A stretch of DNA of 64,000 bases from JACIWB01 sp038818725 (GCA_038818725.1 JAWAYL010000002.1:7494-71493), one strand, 5' to 3'; numbered from the stretch's first letter, positions 24,369-35,624 are shown. A program made the numbers and translations. The notes: generated from the sequence alone by a model not told the origin.

Positions 24369-25390
24369 ATTAATTTTTCCCCTTTTATTTCTACTTCAAT
24401 AACCTTATTTTTTTCTATTTTTGTATCAATATTAATGAATTTTTTAAGCAAAAATATCTCTGTTGAAGCATGCATACTAAAGCTCAAGCATTTAAATTTT
24501 ATTTTATTTCCGCTTATTGCGAAAAAAGGCAGCAACTGATCAACTGCTTTTTCATCTAAATCAACACCTGCTTCTATTTCCTCTATTAATTTTTTTGCTG
24601 TAAATCTGCCTATTTCCTCAGCCGGCCTGCCTTTTTCTCCCAAACAATCGGCGCCCAATATTTTCGGCTTGCTCCAAAGCACAAGCCCAACACCTGGGGA
24701 AATTGTATCATATTTCTCAATTTTTATATTTGCTTGAAATCTATTTTTAAGAGTTTCTTCCGCTGATTTTTTTATTCTTTCAGAAATTTGCATTGGTAGG
24801 TTTGAAATATGAACAATTCCTTCTATTTCTTCAATTTTTTCATCAAAATAAATTGGCTTTATTTCCTTGCTTGGCTTTATCAAAACCTCTATCTTTCCTC
24901 CACCAGCTGGATAATATCCTCTCTTATGCAATTTTCCTTCAATTTCTAATCCCATTTTTTTAAGGTTTTCAATAAAAACATTTTTGAAATAATCCCATGG
25001 GGGAGACCATCTTACATCTGTTCCTCCTTTCAAAATTAATTTTGTTTCTTTTATAGCAAAAATTGATGGAATTATGCATGCCTGCAATACAAGCGTTACA
25101 CTTCCTGCTGTTCCAACATCAAATTCGTATTCTCCTCCCTCAATTTCTCCTGGATAAAATTCTATTTCGCTTGACCCGACTTTTAACCCTTTAACTTCTG
25201 CATTGCACATTTTTGCAACTGTTTCAATCGCAGTTATATGCTGATTTCTCAACCCGGGATTCGGTCTATTTGCCCTTATATTAAAAATTTTTACTGGCTT
25301 TTTTGTTATAGAGGAAAATGCTATGCTCATCCTTAAAATTTGTCCGCCACCCTCGCCATAGCCCCCATCTATCTCTATCATTTTCACCAC
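24365..25390 (-). CDS. rtcA: RNA 3'-terminal phosphate cyclase
   Basis: This 341-residue protein has the RtcA signatures EIDGGYGEGGGQILR, NIRANRPNPGLRNQH, GSSEIEFYPG, GTAGSVTL, PPWDYF and HRGYYPAGGG-type segments. A late His (MHASTEIFLL) is a candidate for the nucleotidyl-accepting residue. The enzyme converts RNA 3'-phosphates to 2',3'-cyclic phosphates and may act in RNA repair; no rtcB is seen in the window. The start may be the first Met or the Met three codons later. The gene is flanked by the initiator tRNA, on the opposite strand upstream of it. Confidence 0.95.
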   Translation of the reverse strand: MVKMIEIDGGYGEGGGQILRMSIAFSSITKKPVKIFNIRANRPNPGLRNQHITAIETVAKMCNAEVKGLKVGSSEIEFYPGEIEGGEYEFDVGTAGSVTLVLQACIIPSIFAIKETKLILKGGTDVRWSPPWDYFKNVFIENLKKMGLEIEGKLHKRGYYPAGGGKIEVLIKPSKEIKPIYFDEKIEEIEGIVHISNLPMQISERIKKSAEETLKNRFQANIKIEKYDTISPGVGLVLWSKPKILGADCLGEKGRPAEEIGRFTAKKLIEEIEAGVDLDEKAVDQLLPFFAISGNKIKFKCLSFSMHASTEIFLLKKFINIDTKIEKNKVIEVEIKGEKLI

Positions 25391-25423
25391 AAAGCTTAAA
25401 TTGTTATATATTTATAATCATAT

Positions 25424-25498
25424 AGCGGGGTGGGGTAGTCAGGAAAACCCGTCGGGCTCATAACCCGAAGATCCGTGGTTCAAATCCACGCCCCGCTA
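25424..25498 (+). tRNA. Initiator tRNA-Met (anticodon CAT)
   Basis: This is a 75-nt cloverleaf with acceptor AGCGGGG/CCCCGCT, anticodon loop CTCATAA and T-loop TTCAAAT. The three G-C pairs in the anticodon stem (TCGGG/CCCGA) and the A1-T72 pair mark it as the initiator. There is no intron and CCA is not encoded. It abuts the stop of the convergent VCP gene with no spacer. Confidence 0.95.
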
Positions 25499-27694
<2,196 letters not shown>

Positions 27695-27776
27695 TTCCAT
27701 AACTTTTGATATAAAACACATATTAATTTCTTTTGCTGTTCACAGTGGGGTAGTGTCAAGAATTTGAAAATTTAAA

Positions 27777-27895
27777 AAATAAGAACTACCCCCTCCTGAT
27801 TCTTTTTCAGGAGGGATGCTACAACAATTATTAGAAATTAATTCCAAAAAATATTTTTCGTTGGGATAAAAAGAAGATAGAAATTAAGTTAATCG
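27777..27895 (+). repeat. Dispersed repeat copy with a 9-bp hairpin
   Basis: CCCTCCTGA (27791-27799) pairs perfectly with TCAGGAGGG (27807-27815) over a 7-nt loop. It is followed by ATGCTACAAC and, 40-70 nt further, by ATAGAAATTAAGTTAATCGC. The same elements occur inverted at 7481-7550. It lies directly before the transposase remnant, so it may be an element end with a subterminal hairpin, or a small structured RNA repeated in the genome. Confidence 0.6.
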
Positions 27896-27899
27896 CTAC

Positions 27900-28330
27900 C
27901 CTCTAAGCAGGAATTTCTTTGCGGAAAGTAAATCTTAGAGATTTTGAGGAATTTAGCCACGAATCTTTGAACAATGGTATCATAAACTAAGCCAAAAATA
28001 CAGGCGTTGTATTGCAATAGATGAATAAAGATTGGAGAGGATAGATGTAGATACATAGATATTTGGGAATAATGGTAACAAAATGGAGAACTTCGATTGA
28101 TGTAATAAAATTTGTGAGGAAAATTCTCGTATATTGTGAAAATAAACCAATCAAAATAGCTACACCTCCATGTAGAGAGGCATTGCAAAGAATGGGCTTA
28201 AGATATGAAAATGAAACATTTGGAGAAGGAAAGCGTCGAAAGATGACACTGCCTTCGTTCATACCAGCTGTTCCTCGATTAATATTTTTTCTTAATGCTT
28301 TCAAAAATAACTGTCACAATACATTTTTAT
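27900..28330 (+). mobile_element. Degenerate DDE transposase (IS6-like) remnant
   Basis: The region has no intact gene, but one frame reads VTKWRTSIDVIKFVRKIL, then VYCENKPI and REALQRMGLRYENETFG. This resembles archaeal IS6-type transposases, in which a row of such residues sits between catalytic acids. Upstream frames hold further fragments broken by stops (VNLRDFEEFSHESL), and no complete catalytic triad is visible. The remnant runs in frame into the S19e gene and gives that frame a false N-terminal extension of about 97 codons. Confidence 0.55.
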
Positions 28331-28334
28331 ATTC
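28326..28334 (+). promoter_or_regulatory. TATA box of the S19e operon
   Basis: TTTTATATT lies about 24 nt upstream of the ATG at 28354, fitting a leaderless transcript. It indicates that the ribosomal operon promoter sits at the very edge of the transposase remnant. Confidence 0.55.
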
Positions 28335-28353
28335 CTTCTTTATTGCTTTTTCA

Positions 28354-28788
28354 ATGACTACAGCATATGATGTACCTGCAGAGCCATTGATAAAAAGGCT
28401 TGCCGAGAAGCTGAAAAATGAATTTAAAATAGAAGCACCTGAATGGGCTAAATGGGTAAAGACAGGAATACACAAGGAAAGACCACCTGAAAATCCAGAT
28501 TGGTGGTATATAAGGGTTGCCGCAATATTGAGAAAAATTTATATGCGCGGCCCTATTGGAACATCTCGCTTAAGGGGCTTCTATGGGGGAAAAAGAGATA
28601 GAAGAAATGCTCCTTATAGGCATGTAAAGGGGAGTGGTTCAATAATAAGGAAAGCACTTCAACAACTTGAGAAAATTGGGCTTGTGGAGCAAATAAAAGG
28701 AAAAGGAAGGAAAATAACTCCGAGAGGGCAATCACTTGTTGATAATACCGCTCATGAACTTGCAAGTGAAATAGGAAAACTTATATAG
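28354..28788 (+). CDS. rps19e: Ribosomal protein S19e
   Basis: This 144-residue protein matches S19e over its length: TTAYDVPAEPLIKRLAE, APEWAKWVKTG, RPPENPDWWYIRVAAILRK, RLRGFYGGKRDR and GSGSIIRKALQQLEKIGLVE. It is a small-subunit protein needed for late 30S maturation. The start is set at the Met of MTTAYDVP, because everything upstream in the frame is transposase debris and a TATA box lies 24 nt before it. It heads a seven-gene translation/secretion operon. Confidence 0.96.
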   Translation: MTTAYDVPAEPLIKRLAEKLKNEFKIEAPEWAKWVKTGIHKERPPENPDWWYIRVAAILRKIYMRGPIGTSRLRGFYGGKRDRRNAPYRHVKGSGSIIRKALQQLEKIGLVEQIKGKGRKITPRGQSLVDNTAHELASEIGKLI

Positions 28789-28808
28789 TAAATAAAGAGT
28801 GATTTATA

Positions 28809-29132
28809 ATGGATGACGTGGAAGAAATAAAGAGAAGAATGATAGAACAAATGCAAAGGGAAGCTGAAGAAGAGCAGAGAAGGCAGGTTGAAAAAGAAAT
28901 ATGGGAAGCACAGAAAAGGAATATATTGAAGTTTTTGCTAGATGCAGATGCAAGAGCAAGATTGGAAAGAATAAGGATGGCAAAGCCCGAGGAAGCAGAA
29001 TATATAGAAAATCAGATTATAAGATTATATCAGATGGGTAAAATAAAAAATAAAATAAATGATGAAGTTTTAAAAATTTTAATTTCGCATCTCATGCCAA
29101 AAAAGAGAGATATAACTATAAGGAGGTTATAA
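28809..29132 (+). CDS. PDCD5/TFAR19-family DNA-binding protein
   Basis: This 107-residue, highly charged helical protein has the PDCD5 pattern: an acidic/basic N-terminal helix (EEIKRRMIEQMQREAEEEQR), the core LLDADARARLERIRMAKPEEAEYIENQI and the C-terminal DEVLKILISHLMPKKRDITI. Archaeal members bind DNA, but their role is not settled. It sits 20 nt after S19e and 1 nt before L39e, the conserved euryarchaeal order. Confidence 0.93.
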   Translation: MDDVEEIKRRMIEQMQREAEEEQRRQVEKEIWEAQKRNILKFLLDADARARLERIRMAKPEEAEYIENQIIRLYQMGKIKNKINDEVLKILISHLMPKKRDITIRRL

Positions 29133-29133
29133 A

Positions 29134-29289
29134 ATGGCAAAAAACAAGCCAGCAGCAAGAAAAAGGAGATTGATGAAGGAGACAAAAAGCAACAGGCGCG
29201 TGCCCGCCTGGATAATAATAAGGACAAGTAGAAGATTTTTACAGCATCCAAAGAGGAGACACTGGAGAAGAAATAATTTAAAGAGGTGA
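29134..29289 (+). CDS. rpl39e: Ribosomal protein L39e
   Basis: This 51-residue, strongly basic protein (MAKNKPAARKRRLMKE, then RRVPAWIIIRTSRR and HPKRRHWRR) has the exact size and pattern of L39e, which lines the ribosomal exit tunnel. An AGGAGGT ribosome-binding site lies 8 nt before the ATG. It sits between the PDCD5 and L31e genes with gaps of 1 and 4 nt. Confidence 0.96.
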   Translation: MAKNKPAARKRRLMKETKSNRRVPAWIIIRTSRRFLQHPKRRHWRRNNLKR

Positions 29290-29293
29290 TTTT

Positions 29294-29647
29294 ATGGAAG
29301 AAAAAATTTATACTGTGCCAATCATTAAAGCGAAAGAATTTTCAAGAAGAAAAAGAGCAAAAATTGCAGTTAGAGAAATAAAAGAATTTTTGAAAAAGCA
29401 TACAAAAAATAATAATATTAAAATTGACAATAGTGTAAATGAACTTATATGGGAAAGAGGAATAAAAAATCCTCCTGGTAAAATAAGGTTAAAGGTTATA
29501 AAAGTTGATGATGTTATATGGGCTTATACACCTGAAGCAGAAATTAAGATTGAAGAAATTAAAAAGGAAAAGAAGGAGGAAATAAAGGAAAAAACAGAGA
29601 CGGAGGAAAAGAAAGAGGAAACGCATAGCCATGCTGAAAAAGATTGA
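29294..29647 (+). CDS. rpl31e: Ribosomal protein L31e with charged C-terminal extension
   Basis: The first 85 residues are standard L31e: YTVPIIKAKEFSRRKRAKIAV, VREIKEFLKKHT, VNELIWERGIKNPPGKIRLKV and WAYTPE. About 30 further residues are almost only Glu and Lys with a His-Ser-His end, longer than usual archaeal L31e. The coding end overlaps aIF6 by 17 nt. The extension may be disordered and surface-exposed; it is not a frameshift product, since the stop is clean. Confidence 0.95.
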   Translation: MEEKIYTVPIIKAKEFSRRKRAKIAVREIKEFLKKHTKNNNIKIDNSVNELIWERGIKNPPGKIRLKVIKVDDVIWAYTPEAEIKIEEIKKEKKEEIKEKTETEEKKEETHSHAEKD

Positions 29648-30299
29648 TTTTAATGGAAATTCATATTTAGGGATTTACTGCAGGGTTAACAATTCAATAG
29701 CTTTTGTTCAACCATTACTTCCTGAAAAAACAAAAAAAGAAATTGAAGATATTCTTAAAGTAAAGGCTTTTGAATTAACAATTGGGAGTAGCACAATTAT
29801 TGGCTCACTGCTCGCTATAAATTCAAACGCAATTGTTGTAACAGATTTTGTTGAAAAAGAAGAAATTGAAATAATTGAAGATAAATTTGATGGAGAAATA
29901 TTTATTTTGGAAGATAAATTTAATGCTGCTGGAAATAATATACTTGTAAATGATTATGGGGCAATTGTTCATCCATTAATGAAAGAAGAAACTATAAAAA
30001 AATTGGGAAAGGTTATGGAGATAGAAGTAAAAAAGGGAACAATAGCTGGGCTGAATACTGTTGGAATGCTAGGAATAGCAACAAATAAGGGTGTTTTATG
30101 CCATCCAAAAATAAAAGAGGAGGAAAAAAAATTAATTGAAAATGTGCTGGATGTAGAAGTAAATATAGGGACAGTAAATCATGGTATGCCATTTGTAGGA
30201 GCAGGGGCGGTAGCTAATGAGCATGGTGCAATTGTGGGAAAAGAGACAACTGGAATTGAAATGGGGCGAGTTGAAGAAGCTCTTCGACTTGGAAAATAA
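29631..30299 (+). CDS. eif6: Translation initiation factor aIF6
   Basis: This 222-residue protein has five repeats of the IF6 pentein fold. Recurring elements are FNGNSYLGIYCRVN, AINSNAIVV, NILVNDYGAIVHP, GMLGIATNKGVLCHP and GAVANEHGAIVG. It binds the 50S subunit and prevents premature joining with 30S. It is embedded in the L31e-aIF6-prefoldin operon with a 17-nt overlap upstream. The L18ae/LX gene that often follows aIF6 in euryarchaea is absent here: only 26 nt separate it from prefoldin. Confidence 0.96.
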   Translation: MLKKIDFNGNSYLGIYCRVNNSIAFVQPLLPEKTKKEIEDILKVKAFELTIGSSTIIGSLLAINSNAIVVTDFVEKEEIEIIEDKFDGEIFILEDKFNAAGNNILVNDYGAIVHPLMKEETIKKLGKVMEIEVKKGTIAGLNTVGMLGIATNKGVLCHPKIKEEEKKLIENVLDVEVNIGTVNHGMPFVGAGAVANEHGAIVGKETTGIEMGRVEEALRLGK

Positions 30300-30325
30300 A
30301 ATATATTGGAAATTGATATAGAAGA

Positions 30326-30739
30326 ATGAATGATGAAGAACTAAGGAAAAATATATATTTATTGCAGAGGCATCAGGAAGAGATAGAAAATACATATGCA
30401 CAGATTGAAGTAATTGAAAGAATGATAAATGAATATAGACGGGCTATAGAAACCTTGCAGGAAATTGCATCAATGGAAGAGGGTAAGGAAATTTTAATGC
30501 CAATTGGCGGAGATGTTTTTGCTTATACAAATTTAAAGAATACAAAGAGGGTTATATTAAGTATAGGAAATAAAGTATTTATAGAGAAAACAACAAATGG
30601 AGCAATTGATTTTCTGAATAAAAAAATAGAGGAATTGATGAGAAGCGAGCAAAAGCTGATAAATCTTGCAGAGGAGTTAAGCCAGAGAATGGATGAAATT
30701 TCAAAGAAGATAAAAAAGGAAGATGTTCCAGTTTCTTAA
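30326..30739 (+). CDS. pfdA: Prefoldin alpha subunit
   Basis: This 137-residue protein has long N- and C-terminal coiled coils flanking the beta hairpin core (LMPIGGDVFAYTNL, then KRVILSIGNKVFIEKT), the alpha-prefoldin pattern. With the beta subunit (not in the window) it forms a jellyfish-like hexamer that delivers unfolded proteins to the thermosome. It overlaps ftsY by 17 nt, a conserved euryarchaeal order. Confidence 0.95.
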   Translation: MNDEELRKNIYLLQRHQEEIENTYAQIEVIERMINEYRRAIETLQEIASMEEGKEILMPIGGDVFAYTNLKNTKRVILSIGNKVFIEKTTNGAIDFLNKKIEELMRSEQKLINLAEELSQRMDEISKKIKKEDVPVS

Positions 30740-31628
30740 AAAAAAGCTAAAGAAAGCAGAAGAAACTATTGAAGAGGAAAAAAAGAAGAGCTTATTTGGA
30801 ATAAGTGAAAAAAAATTAGATGAATTGCTCTGGCAGATGGAAATTGAGCTAATTGAAGCAGACGTTGCTTTTGAAGTTATAGAAGAAATTAAAAAAGAGG
30901 TGAAAGGGAATTTGGTGGGTGTATCAAGAAAGGAGGCAAAAGAGGAGGTCAGTAAAATAATTAAGGATACGATATATAGGATATTGAAAAATAGCGAAGG
31001 AAATTTTTTTGAAGAAATTAAAAAATTTGAAAAACCGATAATAATTTTATTTGTTGGAGTAAATGGCTCTGGAAAAACAACTGCAATAGCAAAACTTGCA
31101 TGGCAATTAAAAAATATGGGTTATAGTTGCGTTATTGCTGCATGCGATACTTTCAGGGCGGGCGCCATCGAGCAGATTGAAAAGCATGCCTTACAGGTGG
31201 GGGCAAAACTGATAAAGCATGATTTCGGAGCCGATCCTGCTGCTGTTGCATATGATGCAATAGAGCATGCAAAAGCAAGACACAAGGATTTTGTTTTAAT
31301 TGATACTGCAGGGAGAATGCAGACAAATATAAATCTTATGGAAGAAATGAAGAAAATAAAGAGAGTTGCAAAGCCACATATGACAATTTTTGTTGGTGAT
31401 GCTCTTATTGGAAACGATGCAATAGAGCAAGCGAAAAAATTTAATGAAGCAATTGGTATAGATGGAGTAATATTGGCAAAAGTAGATGCAGATGCAAAAG
31501 GAGGGGCGTCAATTTCCATAGCATATTCAATAAAAAAACCTCTCTATTTTATAGGTATTGGACAGAGCTATGATGAGCAAGTTCCCTTTAGTGCAGAATG
31601 GATGGTTAAAAGGATATTTGAAGAATAA
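30723..31628 (+). CDS. ftsY: Signal recognition particle receptor FtsY
   Basis: This 301-residue SRP-family GTPase has an N-terminal helical domain with a short basic start, then G1 GVNGSGKTTAIAKLA, the DTFRAGAIEQI loop, DTAGRMQTN (G3), and the late AKVDADAKGGASIS and FIGIGQSYDEQVPF motifs. It docks SRP-ribosome complexes at the membrane. The acidic A domain is very short, as in many archaea. It is the last gene of the S19e operon and overlaps the convergent glycosidase-like gene by 23 nt. Confidence 0.96.
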   Translation: MFQFLKKKLKKAEETIEEEKKKSLFGISEKKLDELLWQMEIELIEADVAFEVIEEIKKEVKGNLVGVSRKEAKEEVSKIIKDTIYRILKNSEGNFFEEIKKFEKPIIILFVGVNGSGKTTAIAKLAWQLKNMGYSCVIAACDTFRAGAIEQIEKHALQVGAKLIKHDFGADPAAVAYDAIEHAKARHKDFVLIDTAGRMQTNINLMEEMKKIKRVAKPHMTIFVGDALIGNDAIEQAKKFNEAIGIDGVILAKVDADAKGGASISIAYSIKKPLYFIGIGQSYDEQVPFSAEWMVKRIFEE

Positions 31629-33891
31629 ATGCTGATAAATTATCTTCTCTACTTCTTCCATTTAAATAAGATATTGCCTTTATTTCATAATTTCCAAAAC
31701 AATTTTTAATGAGAAGCCATTCATAAGGAGGCGCATTATCAGAAAATTCAAGCTTGCCATTTAAATAAAAATCAACTTTTTCTCCATTTGTAATTACATT
31801 TACTCTAATTTTCCCTATTATTATTGCCTTTTCAGAATTTACCCTTGCAATTTCCCTATCAGCTATATATATTTTACCCTTTGATGGTTTTAAAATTTCA
31901 ATAAAAGGCTCTTCATCTATTGAATATAAAATGCTGCAATAACTTGATTCTATCTCAATTATTGTTTCATTTTCTTTTTCAAAAAAATTTATATCTTTAA
32001 CTTCTTCCATAAAATTTAAAATTTTTGCATCTTTTATTTTACCCCTAATTTTTAACTCCGCTCTATCTCCAAAATTTAATATTCTAATTCCTTCTTTTCC
32101 ATCTTTTTCATATCTAAAAGCGATTGCATTTCCTAATATTTCAAATGGCTGGTAAATATTTGCTTTTTCAATTAATTCTAAAAATTTATTTCTCCATTTC
32201 TCGGCTTCCTGGCTTCCATTTTCTTCCCCTGGACTTGCCTCCCATATATAATATCTCCCAACAGGCAAAGGATAGAAAATTGATTTTCCTTTTCCATATT
32301 CATTTAAGTAAATTTTTTCTTCAATATGTGAGAAATTAACTCCAAATAAATCTTGCAGTAGAAAATTATTTCTCCTCTTTCCAAATTCATTATAAAGAGA
32401 TGTTTCATATGTGGATATCAAAATTCCTCCTTCTTTAACATAATCTCTTAAAATTTCCCCCTGCTCCTCGGACATGCATGAAAAATCTGGTAAAACAACC
32501 GCTTTATATCTCTTAATTTCCTTAATATCCTTTTCATCTATTACTTTAAATTGTATATTTGATTGAATTAGCATCATAATTGAGCCAATTAATTCATCAT
32601 GATATGCATAACCTTCCCAACCCCCTTTATCAGCATAATCAAGTGTATTTCTTGAAAAAACTAAGGCAATTTCTGCTGGGTTTTCCCATCCATAAAAATA
32701 TTCTCCATTTCTTCCTATCCATTCAAAAAATTCTTTTATAAAATTTTCATCAATTGCCCCACTCATTGATTCATCCCCAGATGTATAGTAGTTATCATAG
32801 TTTGATGATAAAATAATCCATGTGTGCATATTTAAAAGATCAATATCATTTTCATAAACATAAGAGAGAAGCCAACTATGCTTAAAATCGATATCATTCC
32901 AAAATTTCAAATTTGCAAGCATATATATCCATCCATAATATTGGATTTTTTTGAAAGGACCACTGTATTCATGAGCAATGGCATCGCATACTTCATTAAG
33001 CAATTTCAAATCAACACCATATTGTGTAGATGAAACAGTTGAAGAAGATGTTTCAACAATTAGCTTACAATCTCTATTTATCTCTTTTAATGCATTGTTA
33101 AAATCTCTTATATAATCATTTATCTGCTTGTATCTCCACTTAATAAATGAAAGCCAAGAAATATTGTTCCAATCAGGCTGAATCGGTAAGGAAAGATTAA
33201 ATCCAGTATCACTATAAAAATCATTTAAGCTAGCTTCGTCAAAACTGCACCACTGTTCTTTCCAAGCATATCCAAACTCAAAACACAGATGAGGTACATC
33301 AAGCCAAACGCCATCAACAAATTTCGCCATCTCTCTTGCTATGTTCATTATAATATTTTTATATTCCTTATTACTCGGGCTAAGCCATACGTCCTCGCTT
33401 GTTTCATCAACCCAGAATGGCATTCCCGACATTGAACCATAAAAAACAGCTTTACTTCCGTCTTTTCCAACCTGAAGCCAATCTGGATGGTCAGTATATG
33501 TGCTATTTTTCCCATCATCATCCTTTCCGTCTCTATTCATATCGCTATCAATTGTTTGCATTTCAAGAGGAGCTATATAAACAACATATTTTATTCCAGG
33601 ATAATTTGAATGAATAAAATTTGCTTTCTCTTCTAATTCTCTTATAGATTCATTTATGGATAGTATTCTTCCTTGATAGGTATCACTTCCTCCAAACCAA
33701 TCAAGAATTACATTTGCATTTTTCTCCACCGCTTTCCTAACCCCTTCTTCCCATGAAAGACTATAAAAATAGGGAGTTAAAATTCTTGCATTATAAAGCC
33801 AGTCATCTTCACTTTCGCTATTTATGTTATAGCTTATAATTTTAAAGGGAAAAAATGTTAAAATTATAAATATTGCAACTAATTTTTTCAT
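31606..33891 (-). CDS. Secreted glycoside-hydrolase-like protein with Ig-like C-terminus
   Basis: This 761-residue protein starts with a signal peptide (about 1-20). Residues about 30-410 look like a TIM barrel (WEEGVRKAVEKNANVILDW, FVDGVWLDVPHLCFE, CKLIVETSSST). Residues about 430-560 resemble the trimerisation-like domain of family GH42 enzymes (IQFKVIDEKDIKEIKRYK and LRDYVKEGGILISTYE). The end carries a small sugar-binding-like strand domain and an Ig-like repeat (NAPPYEWLLI). The substrate and exact family are not recognised, and the catalytic acids cannot be named safely. It opens a group of secreted genes on the minus strand. Confidence 0.65.
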   Translation of the reverse strand: MKKLVAIFIILTFFPFKIISYNINSESEDDWLYNARILTPYFYSLSWEEGVRKAVEKNANVILDWFGGSDTYQGRILSINESIRELEEKANFIHSNYPGIKYVVYIAPLEMQTIDSDMNRDGKDDDGKNSTYTDHPDWLQVGKDGSKAVFYGSMSGMPFWVDETSEDVWLSPSNKEYKNIIMNIAREMAKFVDGVWLDVPHLCFEFGYAWKEQWCSFDEASLNDFYSDTGFNLSLPIQPDWNNISWLSFIKWRYKQINDYIRDFNNALKEINRDCKLIVETSSSTVSSTQYGVDLKLLNEVCDAIAHEYSGPFKKIQYYGWIYMLANLKFWNDIDFKHSWLLSYVYENDIDLLNMHTWIILSSNYDNYYTSGDESMSGAIDENFIKEFFEWIGRNGEYFYGWENPAEIALVFSRNTLDYADKGGWEGYAYHDELIGSIMMLIQSNIQFKVIDEKDIKEIKRYKAVVLPDFSCMSEEQGEILRDYVKEGGILISTYETSLYNEFGKRRNNFLLQDLFGVNFSHIEEKIYLNEYGKGKSIFYPLPVGRYYIWEASPGEENGSQEAEKWRNKFLELIEKANIYQPFEILGNAIAFRYEKDGKEGIRILNFGDRAELKIRGKIKDAKILNFMEEVKDINFFEKENETIIEIESSYCSILYSIDEEPFIEILKPSKGKIYIADREIARVNSEKAIIIGKIRVNVITNGEKVDFYLNGKLEFSDNAPPYEWLLIKNCFGNYEIKAISYLNGRSREDNLSAFILQISF

Positions 33892-33909
33892 AATAAAAAA
33901 AGAAAAAGG

Positions 33910-35553
33910 TTAGCTCACGCCCAGCACAAATGGGCCGAGCAGAAAAGCGGTTGCGGTTGCTGAAGCATCTCCTGCCTTTGCCTTTATGTTTACTTTTCCA
34001 ATTCCTAGAACTAAGCCAGTGCTTACTGTTACACTTACTCCTGGTTGAATTTCTGAAATTATTCCTTCCTTATGCTTTCCTATTAATACAAGCTTCCCTT
34101 CTAAATCAATGCTCCATTTAACATTTTTAGCTGGTGCATTTCCAATGTTTGCTATTTTTACTTTTGCTCCAAAACCGCCGGAAATAGCTAATTGAAGCAC
34201 TGCAGCTCTTCCAACTATATCAAAGAATATATCATTGTTTCCATTAAATGTGTCAGTCCATACTCCATAGCTACCTTCTACATCAAGACAACCATATCCT
34301 TCATAAACTGTAGATGGATTATCATTTACCTGTTCTATCTCCCATGTCTTTCCACCATCATTTGTTTTTGCTGAATAAACATTTCCATCTTTTGTATAAA
34401 GCACAGTTGATTCATTAGCATTTATGGCTGTTACTGCTGGATATCTTTCATTTTCTCCCGGCGTTTCTGTAACATAGTATCCTTTCCAGGAAGCTGCATT
34501 GCTTGGAGTGGAGCTTGTCCAGCAAACTATATCTGTGCTTCCATCATCATTTAAAAATTCAGTTGCAATATAAAATCTTCCATCTTTTGCATCTACATAT
34601 GGATGCATGCAATTTTTAAATTTAGCTCCATTCCATCCTCCACGCCACCAATCTTCGGAAGAAGTTATCTTTTTAGCTAACAAATAGCTTCCAAATACGG
34701 AAGGATCTTTTTCATCTATGAAATCAGCCACCATAACACACCATCCCGTTGATTGATCAATATCTACAGAAACATTAAAAACATCTACTGACATATTATA
34801 GAAGAATATTATAGTGACATATCCTTCTTCGGTAGCATATTGGAACATAAACGCATTATCCTCTTCATAGCCGGAATATTGATTATCGCCAGTAAATGCA
34901 ACTATACCCCAGAAATCGGGCGTTGGCGGCGTTGCCATTGCATAACATGCGACATCAGAGCTTGTAAATGGGGCTCCTATTCCATAGCTTTCACCCCATC
35001 CAACTCTATAATAAACCCATCCATACTCACCTGCTTCTGGATCAGTTATATCTGGAAACTCTGCATAATATGCATAACCAAAAGCTTCTATTGGATCAGC
35101 TGTCCAAGTTCCATATGCTGTCTTACCTTCATAAAAATCTAATCTAGGCTGTTCTGGGTTTCCATCTACTTCAAAATAGTAACCTTCTGGCCAATTAGCC
35201 CCTCCATCATATGAGACACCTATACCTATATCAAACTGATTTATATCTGTTTCTATTTCATATAAGCACAATATGTTAGCGCTTCCATCTGTTGTAATAG
35301 CTGGATTTTGATCAGCTCCTTCATTTAGAGTAATCTGGATATCAGTTGGTATATAAAATCTTTTGAAACTTTCCCTAGTTGGCTTGATTTGCAATTGCAA
35401 ATCAGCGGGTGTAGCAGAAACAGGTATTGGAGTGGGGGGTTTATTAATATGTGTTTCTTTTACTAATGTTTTTTTAGAAATATTGTTTGCGTTGCTCAAT
35501 AGCATTGCAGCTACTAAAACCGCACATATTGCCAGCATTTTTTTCCCTTTCAT
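33910..35553 (-). CDS. Secreted sialidase-like beta-propeller protein
   Basis: This protein of about 547 residues has an N-terminal signal or anchor segment (MKGKKMLAICAVLVAAMLL). Repeats follow of the kind seen in BNR/Asp-box propellers: GVSYDGGANWPEGY near the start and KTNDGGKTWEIEQVND near 430. The C-terminus is a strand-rich CARDB-like domain (VKIANIGNAPAKNVKWSIDL). Sialidase catalytic residues are not evident, so it may bind, not cut, surface glycans. The start at 35553 is chosen because an AGGAGG site lies 9 nt upstream; a longer frame start at 35580 lacks one. Confidence 0.65.
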   Translation of the reverse strand: MKGKKMLAICAVLVAAMLLSNANNISKKTLVKETHINKPPTPIPVSATPADLQLQIKPTRESFKRFYIPTDIQITLNEGADQNPAITTDGSANILCLYEIETDINQFDIGIGVSYDGGANWPEGYYFEVDGNPEQPRLDFYEGKTAYGTWTADPIEAFGYAYYAEFPDITDPEAGEYGWVYYRVGWGESYGIGAPFTSSDVACYAMATPPTPDFWGIVAFTGDNQYSGYEEDNAFMFQYATEEGYVTIIFFYNMSVDVFNVSVDIDQSTGWCVMVADFIDEKDPSVFGSYLLAKKITSSEDWWRGGWNGAKFKNCMHPYVDAKDGRFYIATEFLNDDGSTDIVCWTSSTPSNAASWKGYYVTETPGENERYPAVTAINANESTVLYTKDGNVYSAKTNDGGKTWEIEQVNDNPSTVYEGYGCLDVEGSYGVWTDTFNGNNDIFFDIVGRAAVLQLAISGGFGAKVKIANIGNAPAKNVKWSIDLEGKLVLIGKHKEGIISEIQPGVSVTVSTGLVLGIGKVNIKAKAGDASATATAFLLGPFVLGVS

Positions 35554-35624
35554 TTTTATCAGCCTCCTAAAAGAAATCAATAAAATATAAATAAATTTTT
35601 TGATTGTCCCGAATATTGAGGAAA

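Noticed and set aside
28063..28304. Antisense frames over the S19e upstream region
   Set aside because: They cover degenerate mobile-element sequence and show no family pattern.
28063..28353. N-terminal extension of the S19e frame
   Set aside because: It matches transposase debris, not S19e, and a TATA box sits just before the internal Met.
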